Assembly: GCA_035236585.1 (NCBI GenBank)
Contig: CP141132.1
Span: forward strand, 60,981,880 to 61,045,879
Direction: 5' to 3'
Length of the DNA: 64,000 nucleotides
Origin: Warburgia ugandensis
Lineage: Eukaryota; Streptophyta; Magnoliopsida; Canellales; Canellaceae
Below the pieces are notes generated by a model, which did not search any database, was not told the DNA's origin, and worked only from the letters and a program-made list of their open reading frames with translations. A program made the position numbers and the translations under genes. Position 1 is the stretch's first letter. The number at the start of each line of letters is the position of its first letter. Positions 11,089-22,573 of the stretch are shown piece by piece.

Positions 11089-13045
11089 CATGTACGCCAA
11101 ATGCGGCTCCTTACTGGAAGCCACACTCGAGTTCGAAGAAATCCAGAACCGGGATATAGTATCCTGGAATTGCCTTATCAATAGTCATTCCCAACACGGT
11201 GCACGAAATGGATCGGCTTTTGTATTGCAACTGTTTCGACGAATGATATCTCACCAAGTTCTTCCCAATCCATTCACCTTCGCAGGCGTTTTTAAATCTG
11301 CCGCTAATTTATCAGACCCTTTCCAAGGTCAGCAAGCTCATTCTGTTGCTATCAAAACCGCCAATTCCTCGGATGTTTTTGTGGGTAGCTCTTTGCTGTA
11401 TATGTATTGTAAATTGGGTTTCCTCTTGGATGCTCGTAAGGTGTTTGATCGAATGCCTGTTAGAAATGTTGTTTCTTGGGCTGCTATGATTTCTGGGTAT
11501 GCTGTTGAAAGATGTGCACTTGAGGCTATTGAATTGTTTAAATTGATGTTACAAGGGGAGGAGAGTGCAAATGAGTTTGTTTTTACTAGTGTTCTCAGTG
11601 CACTGGTGCTTCCTGAATTCACTGTTTATGGGATGCAAATCCACTGTCTCACAATTAAAACTGGTTTGTTATCATTTGTGGCTGTTGTGAATGCTGTCGT
11701 TACTATGTATGCGAAATGTGGGAGCTTAGATGATGCACTTCTAATGTTTGATTTTTCAAGAGATAAGGACTCAATCACATGGTCGGCTATTATTTGTGGA
11801 TATGCGCAAAATGATAATGCTGATCAAGCATTGAGGTTGTTAATGGAGATGCATTTTGCAGGGATCAGGCCTAGTGAGTTCACAATTGTTGGGGTGCTTA
11901 ATGCCTGTAGTAATTCGATGGCACTTAGAGAAGGAAAGCAAATTCATGATCATCTATTGAAATTGGGATTTGAATCTCAAATCTTTATTAGGTCTGCATT
12001 GGTTGATATGTATGCGAAATGTGGTAGTCTTGATGATGCACGGAGAGGGTTTGATCAGCTACAAGACCCTGATATTGTCTTATGGTCATCGATGATCGGT
12101 GGGTATGTGCAGAATGGCAAGAATGAAGAAGCTTTAAACTTGTATGGTAGAATGGAGAGCGAGGGTCTTTTGCCTAATGAGGTGACAATGGCTAGTATTC
12201 TCAGAGCTTGTTCTAGCCTTGCAGCTCTAGAACAAGGGAGGCAAATCCATGCCCGTGTGGTCAAATATGGACTTGGTTTGGAAGTCTGGGTCGGCAGTGC
12301 TCTAACAACTATGTATGCAAAGTGTGGGAACCTCAATGACAGCAGCACCGTCTTTAGAAGAATGCCTAGTAGGGATATTGTTTCCTGGAATTCAATGATA
12401 TCAGGTCTGTCTCACAATGGGCATGGTAGCGAAGCTTTAGAACTCTTTGACGAGATGCAGTTAGAAGGCGCAAAGCCAGATTCTGTCACATTTGTTAACA
12501 TTCTTTCTGCTTGTAGCCATATGGGCTTGGTCGATAGAGGTTGGTCGTACTTCAAGTCAATGCTCAATGATCATGGAATAGTTCCTAAGATTGATCACTA
12601 TGCTTGTATGGTTGATGTTCTAAGTCGAGCTGGGAAACTTGAGGAAGCTAAGGATTTCATTGAATCTGCCCCCGTCAATCATGGCATGTGCTTATGGCGT
12701 ATTTTATTAGCTGCTTGTCGCAATTACTGGGACTTTGACATAGGAGCATATGCAGGAGAGAGATTAATGGAGTTGGGCTCCCTAGACTCATCTGCATATG
12801 TGTTATTATCAAGCATCTATACGGCTTTAGGCCTGTTGGAAGATGTGGAACGAGTGCGGGGTCTGATGAGGCTCCGAGGTGTGAATAAGGAGCCTGGATG
12901 TAGTTGGATTGAGCTCAAGAGTGGAGTTCATGTATTTGTTGTTGGGGACTTATTGCATCCCCAGATTGAAGAAATCTATACAGAGGTGAGAAAGCTAACC
13001 AAACACATCAAAGATGAAGGTTATCAACCTTGTTTTGCATCATAG
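10937..13045 (+). CDS. PLS-class, E-type pentatricopeptide repeat protein, 702 aa
   Basis: PLS-class PPR proteins bind organellar RNA in a sequence-specific way, and E-type members usually take part in C-to-U editing or RNA processing in mitochondria or plastids. The reading frame is uninterrupted and filled with P, L and S repeats, roughly residues 25-600. Recognisable landmarks include NMYAKCGSLLEA (51-), DIVSWNCLI (73-), NVVSWAAMISGYA (177-), ALVDMYAKCGSLDDARRGF, MASILRACSSLAALEQGRQIHA and YACMVDVLSRAGKLEEA. The C-terminus has the E/E+ block (CSWIELKSGVHVFVVGD at 655-671, HPQIEEIY, then KDEGYQP). It stops without a DYW deaminase domain, so any editing would need a DYW partner. The gene is intronless, as usual for the family. 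Overall order and length recall Arabidopsis At2g33680 (from memory, not searched). This ATG is the first in frame after a TGA at 10853. No clear transit peptide is seen, which leaves the true start open. AATAAA-like sequence follows the stop at about 13053. Confidence 0.95.
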   Translation: MCFLSPSNRSCLQFLLQCTEHKNLAKGRTLQAYILKTGLQSDTFLANSLVNMYAKCGSLLEATLEFEEIQNRDIVSWNCLINSHSQHGARNGSAFVLQLFRRMISHQVLPNPFTFAGVFKSAANLSDPFQGQQAHSVAIKTANSSDVFVGSSLLYMYCKLGFLLDARKVFDRMPVRNVVSWAAMISGYAVERCALEAIELFKLMLQGEESANEFVFTSVLSALVLPEFTVYGMQIHCLTIKTGLLSFVAVVNAVVTMYAKCGSLDDALLMFDFSRDKDSITWSAIICGYAQNDNADQALRLLMEMHFAGIRPSEFTIVGVLNACSNSMALREGKQIHDHLLKLGFESQIFIRSALVDMYAKCGSLDDARRGFDQLQDPDIVLWSSMIGGYVQNGKNEEALNLYGRMESEGLLPNEVTMASILRACSSLAALEQGRQIHARVVKYGLGLEVWVGSALTTMYAKCGNLNDSSTVFRRMPSRDIVSWNSMISGLSHNGHGSEALELFDEMQLEGAKPDSVTFVNILSACSHMGLVDRGWSYFKSMLNDHGIVPKIDHYACMVDVLSRAGKLEEAKDFIESAPVNHGMCLWRILLAACRNYWDFDIGAYAGERLMELGSLDSSAYVLLSSIYTALGLLEDVERVRGLMRLRGVNKEPGCSWIELKSGVHVFVVGDLLHPQIEEIYTEVRKLTKHIKDEGYQPCFAS

Positions 13046-13691
13046 CGGAGACAAATAAAAGAGTTTTCTCTTTTAGCTTGCTTTTGAAACGGTTCCTTCA
13101 GAGTCAGGAGTCTTGTGGAAATCTGTTGCATTCTTTTAATCTGTTTGAACCAATAGTACAGTACTAAAGTTTTTTGAGATTTTGACCTGATCTCCTTACC
13201 TGTCCAAATAACTGACAAGACATGAGATTGCATATCAGCATTTTTTATGCTTGATTCTTTTACCAAGGTGATGATAATAAGCACCCCTTTAATTAGCCAC
13301 TTAGGTCATTTTTCGTTGCTCACCAGCATTGGCCCGCTGGTGAATCTGTTCAGCCTGCTGCGTCTTTGGGGAGGAATTTTGTATCGTCTACACATGTACT
13401 TTATGGAGGTACATTGCAACTGCCCCCCAGATGTTTTTCATTCTTTATTTTGGGGGATGAAACCTATTTTTTCTTTTTCTTTTTCCTTTTCCAAAAGGAA
13501 TTAAATACTTTGTGCATTATCCTTTTTCTTATTGCATGCGTGTGCTTTTCGCTACATGTAAATGTGTATACTGGTATTGATGTGCATATGTGATACTACA
13601 TAACACTATTTTTTTCCAACAAATACTGACATTGGTAGGCAAATACTCAAGAGTTGCACACACCCTGGAGCCACCTTGAAGGCATGTCCTG
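13046..13691. other. PPR 3' flank, no gene seen
   Basis: It contains the likely 3' UTR (AAATAAAAGAG just after the stop) and T-rich stretches near 13470-13495. No coding feature could be supported. Confidence 0.4.
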
Positions 13692-13802
13692 CTCTGCGAT
13701 TGAGGCTCATTCTTGCGCCACTGCGCTACAGTCATACACCCCCGCATACACTCTGCGATTGAGTCTCATTCTTGCGCCACTGTCCCACAGTCATACCCCT
13801 CC
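13692..13802. repeat. 59-bp tandem duplication
   Basis: The unit CTCTGCGATTGAG.CTCATTCTTGCGCCACTG...CACAGTCATAC starts at 13692 and again at 13751. The reverse complement contains TAGCGCAGTGG, which fits a pol III A box, but no matching B box was found. Confidence 0.75.
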
Positions 13803-14050
13803 TTACAACACTAGTTATAATTGAAAAGGTAAAAAGAAGTCACTTTTAAACAAGAAGAAGCAATCAAGCAAAAGGCCCAGGTATGAGCAAGTCTTATGAG
13901 GGATTTAGAGGACGGCGTCGATGGCTGGAAGCTTACATTGGAAAATCGGATATTGCTTTGGGCACGGGAAGAGCGAACGCTAGGAAACATCCTGAGACAG
14001 AGAGAGGGAGATGCTTTTTAAGTACTCATAGCAGGGTATTTTGAGCCAAG

Positions 14051-14314
14051 TTGTCAATACCGTTTTGGTGGTGGTATTGGTATGTAAGCCAGGCAGTACA
14101 TGAACAAAATGGGAAATTTTGGCTTCCCTTCTCTGAAATCGTTCTTACAAGGTTTTGGAACAGAGAAGAGGCCCTTAAAGTTGCTCTCCCTCAAACTTTC
14201 AGTGGAAACGAGGTCATTCAGTCTGTCCAAGCGGGTCCAGCTTTCTTGAATCGGTGCTCTCCAGCGATCTTCAAATTACAAGTCGCGGGCCGTGTAAAAC
14301 ATGAACATGTGTGA
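14051..14314 (+). pseudogene. Possible fragment of cytosolic arginyl-tRNA synthetase N-terminal domain
   Basis: The 87-aa frame contains NGKF, then ALKVALPQ....NEVIQSVQAGPAFLN. This resembles the N-terminal region of eukaryotic arginyl-tRNA synthetases, where NGKFGDYQ is followed about 40-50 residues later by EMIES..VAGPGFVN. Spacing and order fit, but the intervening residues do not, and nothing else of the enzyme is nearby. It would be a short, diverged gene fragment, perhaps captured. Upstream sequence 13860-14040 shows no matching exon. The call rests on a weak motif resemblance only. Confidence 0.3.
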
Positions 14315-14663
14315 TTGGGCCAACCAACCTTATATCATGTTTTGCTTTTGCCTTGAATAGATGAGTGATTTTTAAGCTTTCTTAATTTTACTGGCGGACT
14401 AAGTCGCTGAAAGAAGGGATAACAACTAGTTGCAGCCCATGATTTGGCATGGGGTAACACTCTATATCAGCGTTGATACTGATCCCTTCCTATTGGCAGA
14501 TTAAGATATGGACAAATTATCATTCTCTTGGATAGGTTTTAAATTCAATAAATGAAAGCAAGGAAAATATCAAGAGAAAATGACGAAATTAGGGAGAAAA
14601 CTTCCGCGAAAACATTGACTTGATAGCTAGACATAACAAACGTTGGGTTGAAGGGCGGAGGCA

Positions 14664-15282
14664 TGTCCCGGACTTTTGCTGCATAGCCCGTGACTAAGGC
14701 TTATAGGTTCTAAGGAGGCTTGTTTAGCTTATGGACTTAGCCTAAGGGACTTAGGCCCCTAACCATTTTTCTGTTGCTTAGAGAGGGAATTTTTGCCAGC
14801 CCTCTATGGAAGGCCCAACTCAAATTCTAGAATGGAAGTCTCTAAAAGTTCTCTAGAAACTTCTCACATATATATAGCTGGATTCAGCATGTGCACTTGG
14901 CCATACACCTATGTATTGTATATGGTAGTCCATAATCCTCCTTATCCAAGAGAATGATAGAATAGTCTAGAATATTATAGCATGGTCTAACATCGTTAGA
15001 TGATAGAGACTTGCACATAATTTAGACCGTTGCTTGTTCCTTCCCAAACTTATAAATAGGGGAGAGCCTCTCATTTGTAACAAGGCAACTTATATAAGAA
15101 GTAAATAGGTTCTCTTCAAGTAAGTCCTTCTTTGAGTTCTCTTAAGTTCTCTATCATTGCTTTTGTGAGTGAGTGATTGGAGCCCTTGCAAGTGAGAGTG
15201 AGGAGTTGTAGGCTAACTTGTGTTTTGCAAAGGAGTTGCACACAAGTGTAGCATGGGTTAGGCAAAGAAAATTGTAATCCCA
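14664..15282 (+). repeat. 5' LTR of the TR-GAG-like element
   Basis: It starts TGTCCCGGAC and ends about TAATCCCA. A core promoter-like TATAAATAGGGGAGAG lies at about 15050-15066 and is conserved in the 3' LTR (TATAAATAGGGGAGAG, about 17790). Shared blocks include TTAGCTTATGGACTTAGCCTAAG and ATACACCTATGTATTGTATAT, each within both copies. Confidence 0.8.
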
Positions 15283-15288
15283 TGAAGT

Positions 15289-15300
15289 TGGTATCAACGG
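15289..15300 (+). other. Primer-binding site, initiator Met-tRNA type
   Basis: TGGTATCAACGG sits 6 bp after the LTR end. It matches the start of the usual plant PBS TGGTATCAGAGC (complement of initiator tRNA-Met 3' end), with decay at the end. Confidence 0.7.
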
Positions 15301-15329
15301 AGTTCAAGTTGGGAGTTTCTTATTGAGGA

Positions 15330-16930
15330 TTGTGGAAGCATCATGGCAAGTGAGTCAGTAGTGACCAACATGCTTGTGGAAGTTTAATAAAGGTCGAAGA
15401 GCAAAAAGTCAAGGGACTCATAAAGAGAGTTGGCTTTTTGGAGACTCAATTGGCTAAGTTCAAATTGTTTGGACAATTTGGTACCTTTATGGATGCCTTG
15501 TATAGCCTTAAAGTCGATATGCAAAGCATGGTTGAGGAATTTAAGTCTATGGATGCAAAGACTACTAAAAGGGTGGAGTGAATGTCTGACTGCCTTAAGA
15601 CTATGGAAAGTGAAATGGGCAGTCTCCATGACGAAGTGGCCAAGTTAGAGGATATGAAAATTTGATTGGCCTTATTGAAAAAAGCTATAGCTAGTGAGGG
15701 AGGATTTGGACCAAAGGATTGCTCCTAAAGTCACAATTCTAGAACCTAAGTGTTACAGGAACTTGTAATGCTAAGGATTGGAGAATTTCTGTGGCAAATG
15801 GAACAATACTTCAAACTTGTTAAGATTTCAAAGGAGGCCATGAAGGTGGATATGGCTATAATGTATCATAGTGATGATGCATGCTACGGTGGTGGTGGAG
15901 GAATGGTGATGTAACAACATGTCCTTATACCATAGTTGCATGAGAAGACTTCAAGAAGGAGATCGAGGGCCAATTCTTCTTAGAGAATGTGGAGTACTTG
16001 GCTTAGAAGAATTTGAAACGACTAAAACAAACGTAATCAATCCGAGAATATATTAACCAATTCATGGCCTTGCTTTTGAATATTTCTGATATAGGTGAGA
16101 AGGACAATATATTCTTCTTCATGAATGGATTGCAACCTTTGGTAGAATAAGAGTTGCAAAAGAGCGGATTGCAAGACTTGGCTACATCACTCTCAACTAT
16201 GTAGAAGTTGGTTGGGTTTAATGAGAAGGTTGAGGGTACGAGTGAGGACAAGAAAGGAAAATCTAATCAAGGTAATAGTAGGGAAGACAAACCTAGGGGT
16301 CACAAGGAGGAAGGCAAGGAGGCTTGTTATAACTTGAAAGGGAAAAGTAAGTTCATCCCCCATTGCTCTAGTTGCTTTATATGTGATGATGATCATAGGA
16401 CAGTTGAATGTCTAAAGAAGAAGACACTTAATGCCTTGTTAGTTAACAAGAAGAGCCACGAGGTAAGAGATGAGGATGAAGAGGAGCCTAAACATGAGGG
16501 CACCTAGACTCCTTAAAGCCATGAAGGGGCAAGCTTTAGGGGTTAAGCATGTTGCCTAGACAAGAAAAGAGTTGATGCATGTAGACGTGTGTCTTGATGG
16601 CAAAGGCACTCGAGCTATGATAGATGCTGTAACCATTCACAACTTCATCTCAAGAGAAGGGTCCAAGAGGTTAGGCCTCAAGCTAGAGAAGGATGTAAAT
16701 AGGATATAGACGGTAAACTTTGAAGTTAGGCTGGTGCTTGGAGTTGCCAAATACATAACCATTAAGGGTGGAGAGTAGCAAGGCACTATCAATTTGACGG
16801 CAATGCCTATGGACGACTATAAGGCTATTCTTGGCATGGATTTCCTTAGTTTGGCTAGGGCCACCTAGATGCCATGCCTTGGAGTATTGAGCTTCCTTGA
16901 TGAGAAGTCCCCTTGTGTAGTTAAGGTATT
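15330..16930 (+). pseudogene. Decayed gag with zinc knuckle and protease-like segment
   Basis: Read across stops and frame changes, the N-terminal part (15390-15650) is a heptad-like region (LIKRVGFLETQLAKF, MGSLHDEVAKLED). It is followed by FLWQMEQYFKLVKIS (about 15785-15830), the conserved plant gag core, and LKRLKQT*SIREYINQF near 16010-16065. The ORF at 16208-16507 carries the zinc knuckle CFICDDDHRTVEC (CX2CX3HX4C). After that, VDVCLDGKGTRAMIDAVTIHNFIS (about 16580-16655) is a retropepsin-like start whose usual D-T/S-G triad is altered to DAV, and MDDYKAILGMDFL (about 16810-16850) is the downstream protease motif. In-frame stops show it is inactive. Confidence 0.75.
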
Positions 16931-17415
16931 AAACAATAGTAAGAGGTAAGGAAAGATGGTATCTGCGATGCAATTAGTAAAGGAATCCACAATAAGTGTG
17001 GAGACAACACAGTTAGGCTTACCACGCTTAGGTGCTATGAGAGTGCTAAGATCTGAAGAACCCTAGGTTAAATTGGTGGTCAACAAGGGTGTTGCCACAA
17101 CTGATGGCACAAAGAGGAGTGTTCCACGACGGGAGGACTCTGAGAGGCTCAACAACTCACAATTGTGCAAAGGTGCACAAGTGTTAAGAGATGCATAGAA
17201 CATGAAGATGATAAGGAAGTTCCCCGCAGAGCACAAGAATGGTAGATTACCGATTTGCAAAGGGGCAAATGAAGTAGGACTTCTCAAGAGGACCACAAAA
17301 CTATATGGGGCATGTGAGTTGCACAAACACATATCATGCAAGTGGACAAAGTTTGCAATACTAATGGAGATGCATCGATGAGGGTATCAACGTCATCAGG
17401 TGAGGGAGAATATCA

Positions 17416-18011
17416 TGGGCTACTGTTGCGTAGCCTGTGACCAAGGCCTACAAGCTCTAAGAGAGGCCTATTTAGCTTATGGACTTAGCCTAAGTAACTT
17501 AGGCTTGTGACTTGGTTTCTGTTGCCCATAAAAGGGATTCTTACCAGCCCTCTATAGAAGGCCCATCCTAGATTTTAGGAGTCTTTAGAAGTTCTCTAGA
17601 AGCTTCTTCACATAGCTGAATTTGGTATATGTACTTGGGCATACACCTATGTATTGTATATAGTGGTCTAAAATCCTCCTTATCTAAGAGAATGGTAGAA
17701 TAGTGTATAACATTATAGCTTGGTCTAACATTGTTGGATGATAGATACTTGTACACAATTTAGACTATTGCTTACTCCTCTCCAAACCTATAAATAGGGG
17801 AGAGTCTCTCATTTGTAATAAGGCAACTCAAGTGAGAAGTAAACACACTCTCTTTGAGTAAGTCCCTTTTATGAGTTCTCTTTAATTTTCTCCCATTGCT
17901 TTGTGTGAGTGAGTGTAGCCCTTGCAAGTGAGAGTGAGGAGTTGTAGGTTGACTTGTATTTTGCAAAGGAGTTGCATACAAGTGTCACATGGGTTAGGAA
18001 ATTGCAACCCT
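17416..18011 (+). repeat. 3' LTR of the TR-GAG-like element
   Basis: It starts TGGGCTACTGTTGCGTAGCC and ends about TTGCAACCCTG, collinear with the 5' LTR. Decay at both ends leaves a few bases of uncertainty. Confidence 0.75.
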
Positions 18012-18132
18012 GTGACAAGCAGCTAGGTTTCAAGAACCTTTTCACTGCTCAAACATATTTTGTAAAATGCTATAAGAGTCACTTAAGAAATAAAAGGTAA
18101 GAGCTACTTGGTCTTTAAAAAAGATAAAACAT

Positions 18133-18182
18133 AGGGCTACTCAAAGTTTCAAACTTAAATATATAGGCTTATCAAGGATATG
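18133..18182 (-). repeat. Arm related to the 8.5-9.4 kb inverted-repeat element
   Basis: The reverse complement reads TATCCTTGATAAGCCTATAT..GTTTGAAACTTTGAGTAGCCCTATG, matching the left arm at 8490-8545 with substitutions. The partner arm was not found nearby; the 14.7-18.0 kb LTR element may have split it off. Confidence 0.5.
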
Positions 18183-19854
18183 ACTCAGAGGAGGGTTTCT
18201 CTTCTGTACCACTATTTCTAGTTAAATCTGGGTAGTGAAGCAAAAGTCTAGATGTGAAGAAGTAGAAATTTAGGAGAATAAGAAAAAGGTATTCCTCACC
18301 TTCATTTTTATTTTATTTTTTGTGGGATGACGCTCATCTCCATTTGTACCTACAAGGAGACACTATAAAGAGAAAGGAAGAAGGAAAAGGAGAATAAAAG
18401 GAAATAAGACAAATTGCAGTAACAACCCAAAACTTTGATGTATTGCCTATGAACTAAACAAGATTAAGTCAAGAATTGGCCAGTATGAGGTGCCATGATC
18501 AATGCTGACCAATATTGGCCATTTCTCTAAGCAATAGCAAAATAGGGTGTTCTTGGTCCTAGTTTCCTAACCTATACTCAAAATTTTGGCGTATCAGCCA
18601 GTATGGAAACAATATTGACAACTTAGATTTTGAGAACTCAAATTCAAGGACTTCTATTAAATGAGATTAAGGCACTTAAAAATCCAAATAACCAAAATCT
18701 AATTGTTAGCCTTACTTTTGTGATGTTTACGACCTACACATGACCCTAGTCACAAAGTGCAAATCTAGAAAAAAGTTCCAAAATTCAAAATATACAAAAG
18801 AAAGATGGGAATTTTTTTTGAAAATCTTAGTGAAAGAAAAAATTTTGAAAATAGGAAATGAATTAATACAAAAAGTTAAATAAATTTTGAAGTTGTAACT
18901 TTTTAAAAAAGTTTCATACACAACCTACTTAATAATTTCTTGAGCAAAAATAGATATTATTATTGATAAAATTAAATATAATATCCCAACTCCCAGACTT
19001 AATTATGAAGTTTGGAGTAAGGGAAAAGTCAAAAAAGGAAAAAAAGTTTAAACATTAAAAAATGGGAAAAATACTAAAAGTATAAAAAAAGAAAACTAAA
19101 GCTAGTGATTAGAGTTGTATGTATTGGAGACTTGGAGCTTAAGATTAAAATTTTGAAAAAGATATGAATTTAAAAAAAGTAAATATCATAAAATTAAATA
19201 GCTATAAAATTAAAAAGAAATTTTAAAATAGAAAGTAAAAAAATGTAAAGCTAGAAATGGGAAAAAATGTAAAATTTGTTTCTTAAGGATAGTTTTGTAA
19301 ACATTTTTTTTTTAAAGTAAAAAAGCATGACTTATTGAAAAAGATGAATATTTTTAAAGTTTGATATGGCTTAATTAAAATACATATGTTTTCAAACAAT
19401 TTTTTTTTTTTTTTTGTTATTATGCACAGAATATGCTTTAAGTAGAAGCTATCATGTACATGTGTTTGTAGGCACCTAATATCTACACTCTAAAAAAAAA
19501 TATTAGCACACCCATATTTGTCCTTTTGTTAAGATAGGATGACTTACTTGTTTAGCCAATGTAAAAACAACTACATATGTTATTTATAATTAATATTGTA
19601 CAAGTGACACCTCACCACACTCTCATGTTGACCACCATTAAAGGAAAGGAAATTTTTTCACCTTCAATATCTAAGGACACCATCAACTATTAGGATTCAC
19701 ATAAACAATATGTTGAGGGATCAAGACCATTAAACTAGTATATCACCAACAAGTGCCTCACATGGTTCTGATCCCATGCTAAAAAGCTCTCGCATCCTCA
19801 AGTTATGATGGAGCAAAAACCAACAGCTCAGTCTAACAAAAAACTAAGCTAAAC

Positions 19855-20097
19855 TTTATGATTAAGGGTCTAAGATGATCTGATCAAGGAAGAACAAGAT
19901 GAGCCATACTAAATCTTTGACTGCCTATCTTTAAAGTCACTTTACGATTAAAGGTTTAGGATAATTCGATCAAGGAAGAGTGAGATAAGCAATACTAAGT
20001 TTTTGATTGCTTATCTTCAAATTGTTGAGATACAGAGTCTAGGAGGAGTGAGATGAGCAAGTAGTAAATTTTTTATTGCTTGTGTTCAGAGTACTAG
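19855..20097. repeat. Degenerate tandem repeat, about 85 bp x 3
   Basis: Units start near 19855, 19941 and 20025. Shared text: GATTAA.GGT.TA.GAT, TC.GATCAAGGAAGA, GAGAT.AGC.ATACTAA, TTTTGA.TGCTTATCTT. The third unit is shortened. Confidence 0.65.
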
Positions 20098-20113
20098 TAA
20101 TGGCATTGAAAAT

Positions 20114-20115
<2 letters not shown>

Positions 20116-20193
<78 letters not shown>
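20116..20193. repeat. (GA)n microsatellite, 78 bp
   Basis: An uninterrupted GA run of about 39 units lies between AATGTT and TATTTG. Confidence 0.98.
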
Positions 20194-20198
<5 letters not shown>

Positions 20199-20675
20199 GT
20201 TGTAAAAGCTTTAAGATACTCATTACAAGCCAATTGAGTTATTACCTTTGCTTAAGAGGACAAATATGGATATGCTAGTATTGATTTTTCGAGTATAGAT
20301 TCACTTTTCTTGGAAGAAAAAACTCATGTTAAAACCTAACATTGATCAATCATATTACAAATAGCTCCTTTACATTGCACATTTTCACTCCTCTATACTT
20401 AGAACAAGCTTACAACCATGCTAAGATCTCTTCTTATTGTCAAACTATTAGATTTTTTAAATCAAACTCATTATATGAACCACATCAACACATCATATTT
20501 TGAATTTTAGAATGTTACTTTTATTTGAAACTTGAAGTGGTAATGAGAAAATCAAGCATTTCAAGTAAACTATTTTATTGATACTATTTGTACTAGTGGC
20601 ATTATATGGGAGACTATTTCCTAAAGTTTCTCAAAGTCTAGTACACACCTATATGCATATGCTTCATGGAAGCTT

Positions 20676-20708
20676 ATGCGCGCGCGCGCGTGTGTGTGTG
20701 TGTGTGTT
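20676..20708. repeat. (CG)n(TG)n alternating purine-pyrimidine tract
   Basis: ATGCGCGCGCGCGCG runs directly into (TG)n, giving about 33 bp of strict purine-pyrimidine alternation, a sequence type known to form Z-DNA under supercoiling. Confidence 0.9.
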
Positions 20709-22573
20709 TAATGAGTCATGGCTATGGCATAAAAGACACACACACATGAAAGTCTTTTGCAGAAGTCTTAATCTTGAAAAGAAATTGAGTTTAAGGTTCC
20801 AGCACCCCTTCCATAAGGATTTACTAAAGGCTAGAACCTTTCTCCACATTCAAAACAAACATATTGCAATGGCCAAAGGTAAGTATTTTATTCATATTTT
20901 GAAGTTAAAGGAAATAAATAAGTTTTTGAAATTGGAATTCACACAACCCTCTTATGCCATGGTATTTGTTTTTCTATGTTAAAAAATCTTGTTTTTTGTA
21001 ATCCTTCATGTTAATCTCTTATGCTAAATATTATATTGTCAAAACCACCCTTAATGTTTTCTAAATTCTTTGTGATCTTGCATGTGCCTAAATGAGACTT
21101 GTCAAATTGGATGACATTGACATTCTATGTGCAAAATGATAAACCAATGACATGGATTGAAATTAGACTGGTACCATCATGAGAAGATGGGAAAATTAGA
21201 TTATTTAATGGGGTCAGGACATGAGGAAATTATGTGTTTCATCATTTAAAATGAACATAATGGAAGTTTATGCTTTTTATTATTAAAAGAGATACAAGGA
21301 GGATTTTTCTTTTCACCTCTTAAGAGAGGGACAAAAAGGTTAAAAGACAATGGGATGAGGTATATAACAAAGTGACCCTCATTGTAGCACATTTTCATGG
21401 GAATTCAAATAGAGCTTCTCACCTTTCTCTTAGAAAATCCCTTTATCTAGCCTTCTTCCCCTTTAATCTCCTTTCTTCTCATTCTCTATCCCTCTAATTC
21501 CTTTTTTCACTCAGAGCCCAACTGGGGTCTATAAATATTCAACTTGGAGAAGCTTGGATTAAAGATTTGTAGGAGAATTATTGAGGAAAAAGCTCAAAGA
21601 GAAAGGAGTTGAACACCTAGGAGACATTTTCCATTGACTTTTGAGTCTACCATCTTGAAACAGTTGAAAATTGGGGTTTTCTATTGATTTAGGGTTAAAA
21701 ATAATGAGTTTTTTTGTTTGAAGTAGGTATAGATTCATATTTTCTATTAAATATTTGGTCTTTTAAAGCATGAAAAGTGTGTTTTATGGTGTATTTTTTT
21801 GGTAAAAATGAGGTTTGGATGTTATTTAATAATAGAAAGCTTAGATTCATAATTCCTTTAGTGATTGGAGCTATATTTATGAAATTATGTGCTTGATTTT
21901 TTACTTTTATTCATGAGGTGATGTTGAGAGTGAGGGCTAGATATTTGCTTGTTTGCCTATGTGGGTTTCTTATCACATTGAGGAGCATGAGATAGGTTGT
22001 GGATGTGCAAAATCTTAAATGATGATTCATGGCTTGGACATGAAATGTGAATGAGAGATTTTGGTGTGGATGTCTAGGTTCACATGTTGGAATTGCTTTC
22101 CTTTAATCTTGTGTCACTCTTTGTGGTTGATCTCTTGTGAATTTTTGAGAAATTTCACTTGTAGATGATGGGTATGATTTATTATCCTCATTCTTTTTTT
22201 TTTGTCCCTTTGTGGCTAGTGATTTATGCATGATAGATTATGTTTTGCTGCACTTACAATTAGAAATCATGTGGATTAGATAGATAAGTGAGTAGATGTT
22301 TGCAAAGACATGTTTAAAGAGCTATTATCATGAATTACTCATGTAATTTTGTTGATTTTGAATGTTTTTCATGAGAAAAATTATAGGAAATTGGTAATTT
22401 GTTCTTGACATGCTTTTAAATTTTGATTCTAGGATGGATCTTCACTAAGTTTAAAATTCCAACTCAAATTAGGACTATTTGAGGTTCAACTTTAGCATTC
22501 TTTAGAGTTCAATGTATATTAAAGAAATGACATGTGTAATGACTAATGAGGATGATAGATTAGCATGTGCTAG

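Larger units (their letters stand above)
14664..18011 (+). mobile_element. TR-GAG-like non-autonomous LTR retrotransposon
   Basis: Two direct LTRs of about 0.6 kb flank a 2.1-kb interior. The interior has only gag and a protease-like segment; there is no reverse transcriptase, RNase H or integrase. A primer-binding site follows the 5' LTR and a purine-rich stretch (GGTGAGGGAGAA, 17399-17410) precedes the 3' LTR. LTRs match along their length but differ at many positions (roughly 80% by eye), so insertion is old. No clear target-site duplication was found. The gag type resembles chromovirus gag (FLWQMEQYFK), so an autonomous chromovirus probably supplied the enzymes; that is inference. Confidence 0.8.
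18183..22568. other. AT-rich intergenic DNA, no gene supported
   Basis: Long A/T runs dominate 18740-19480. From about 21370 to 22570 the text has an LTR-like feel: a CTATAAATATT TATA-like box near 21530, then a leader-like purine-rich stretch. It continues after the solo LTR that interrupts it at 22574. No coding domain or paired LTR was found, so it is not assigned. Confidence 0.35.

Noticed and set aside
13600-13800. Possible minus-strand tRNA or SINE (TAGCGCAGTGG A box)
   Set aside because: No B box at the proper distance, no cloverleaf, no tail; kept only as a tandem duplication.
20578-20982. 134-aa ORF
   Set aside because: It spans the CG/TG microsatellite and shows no domain; composition artefact.
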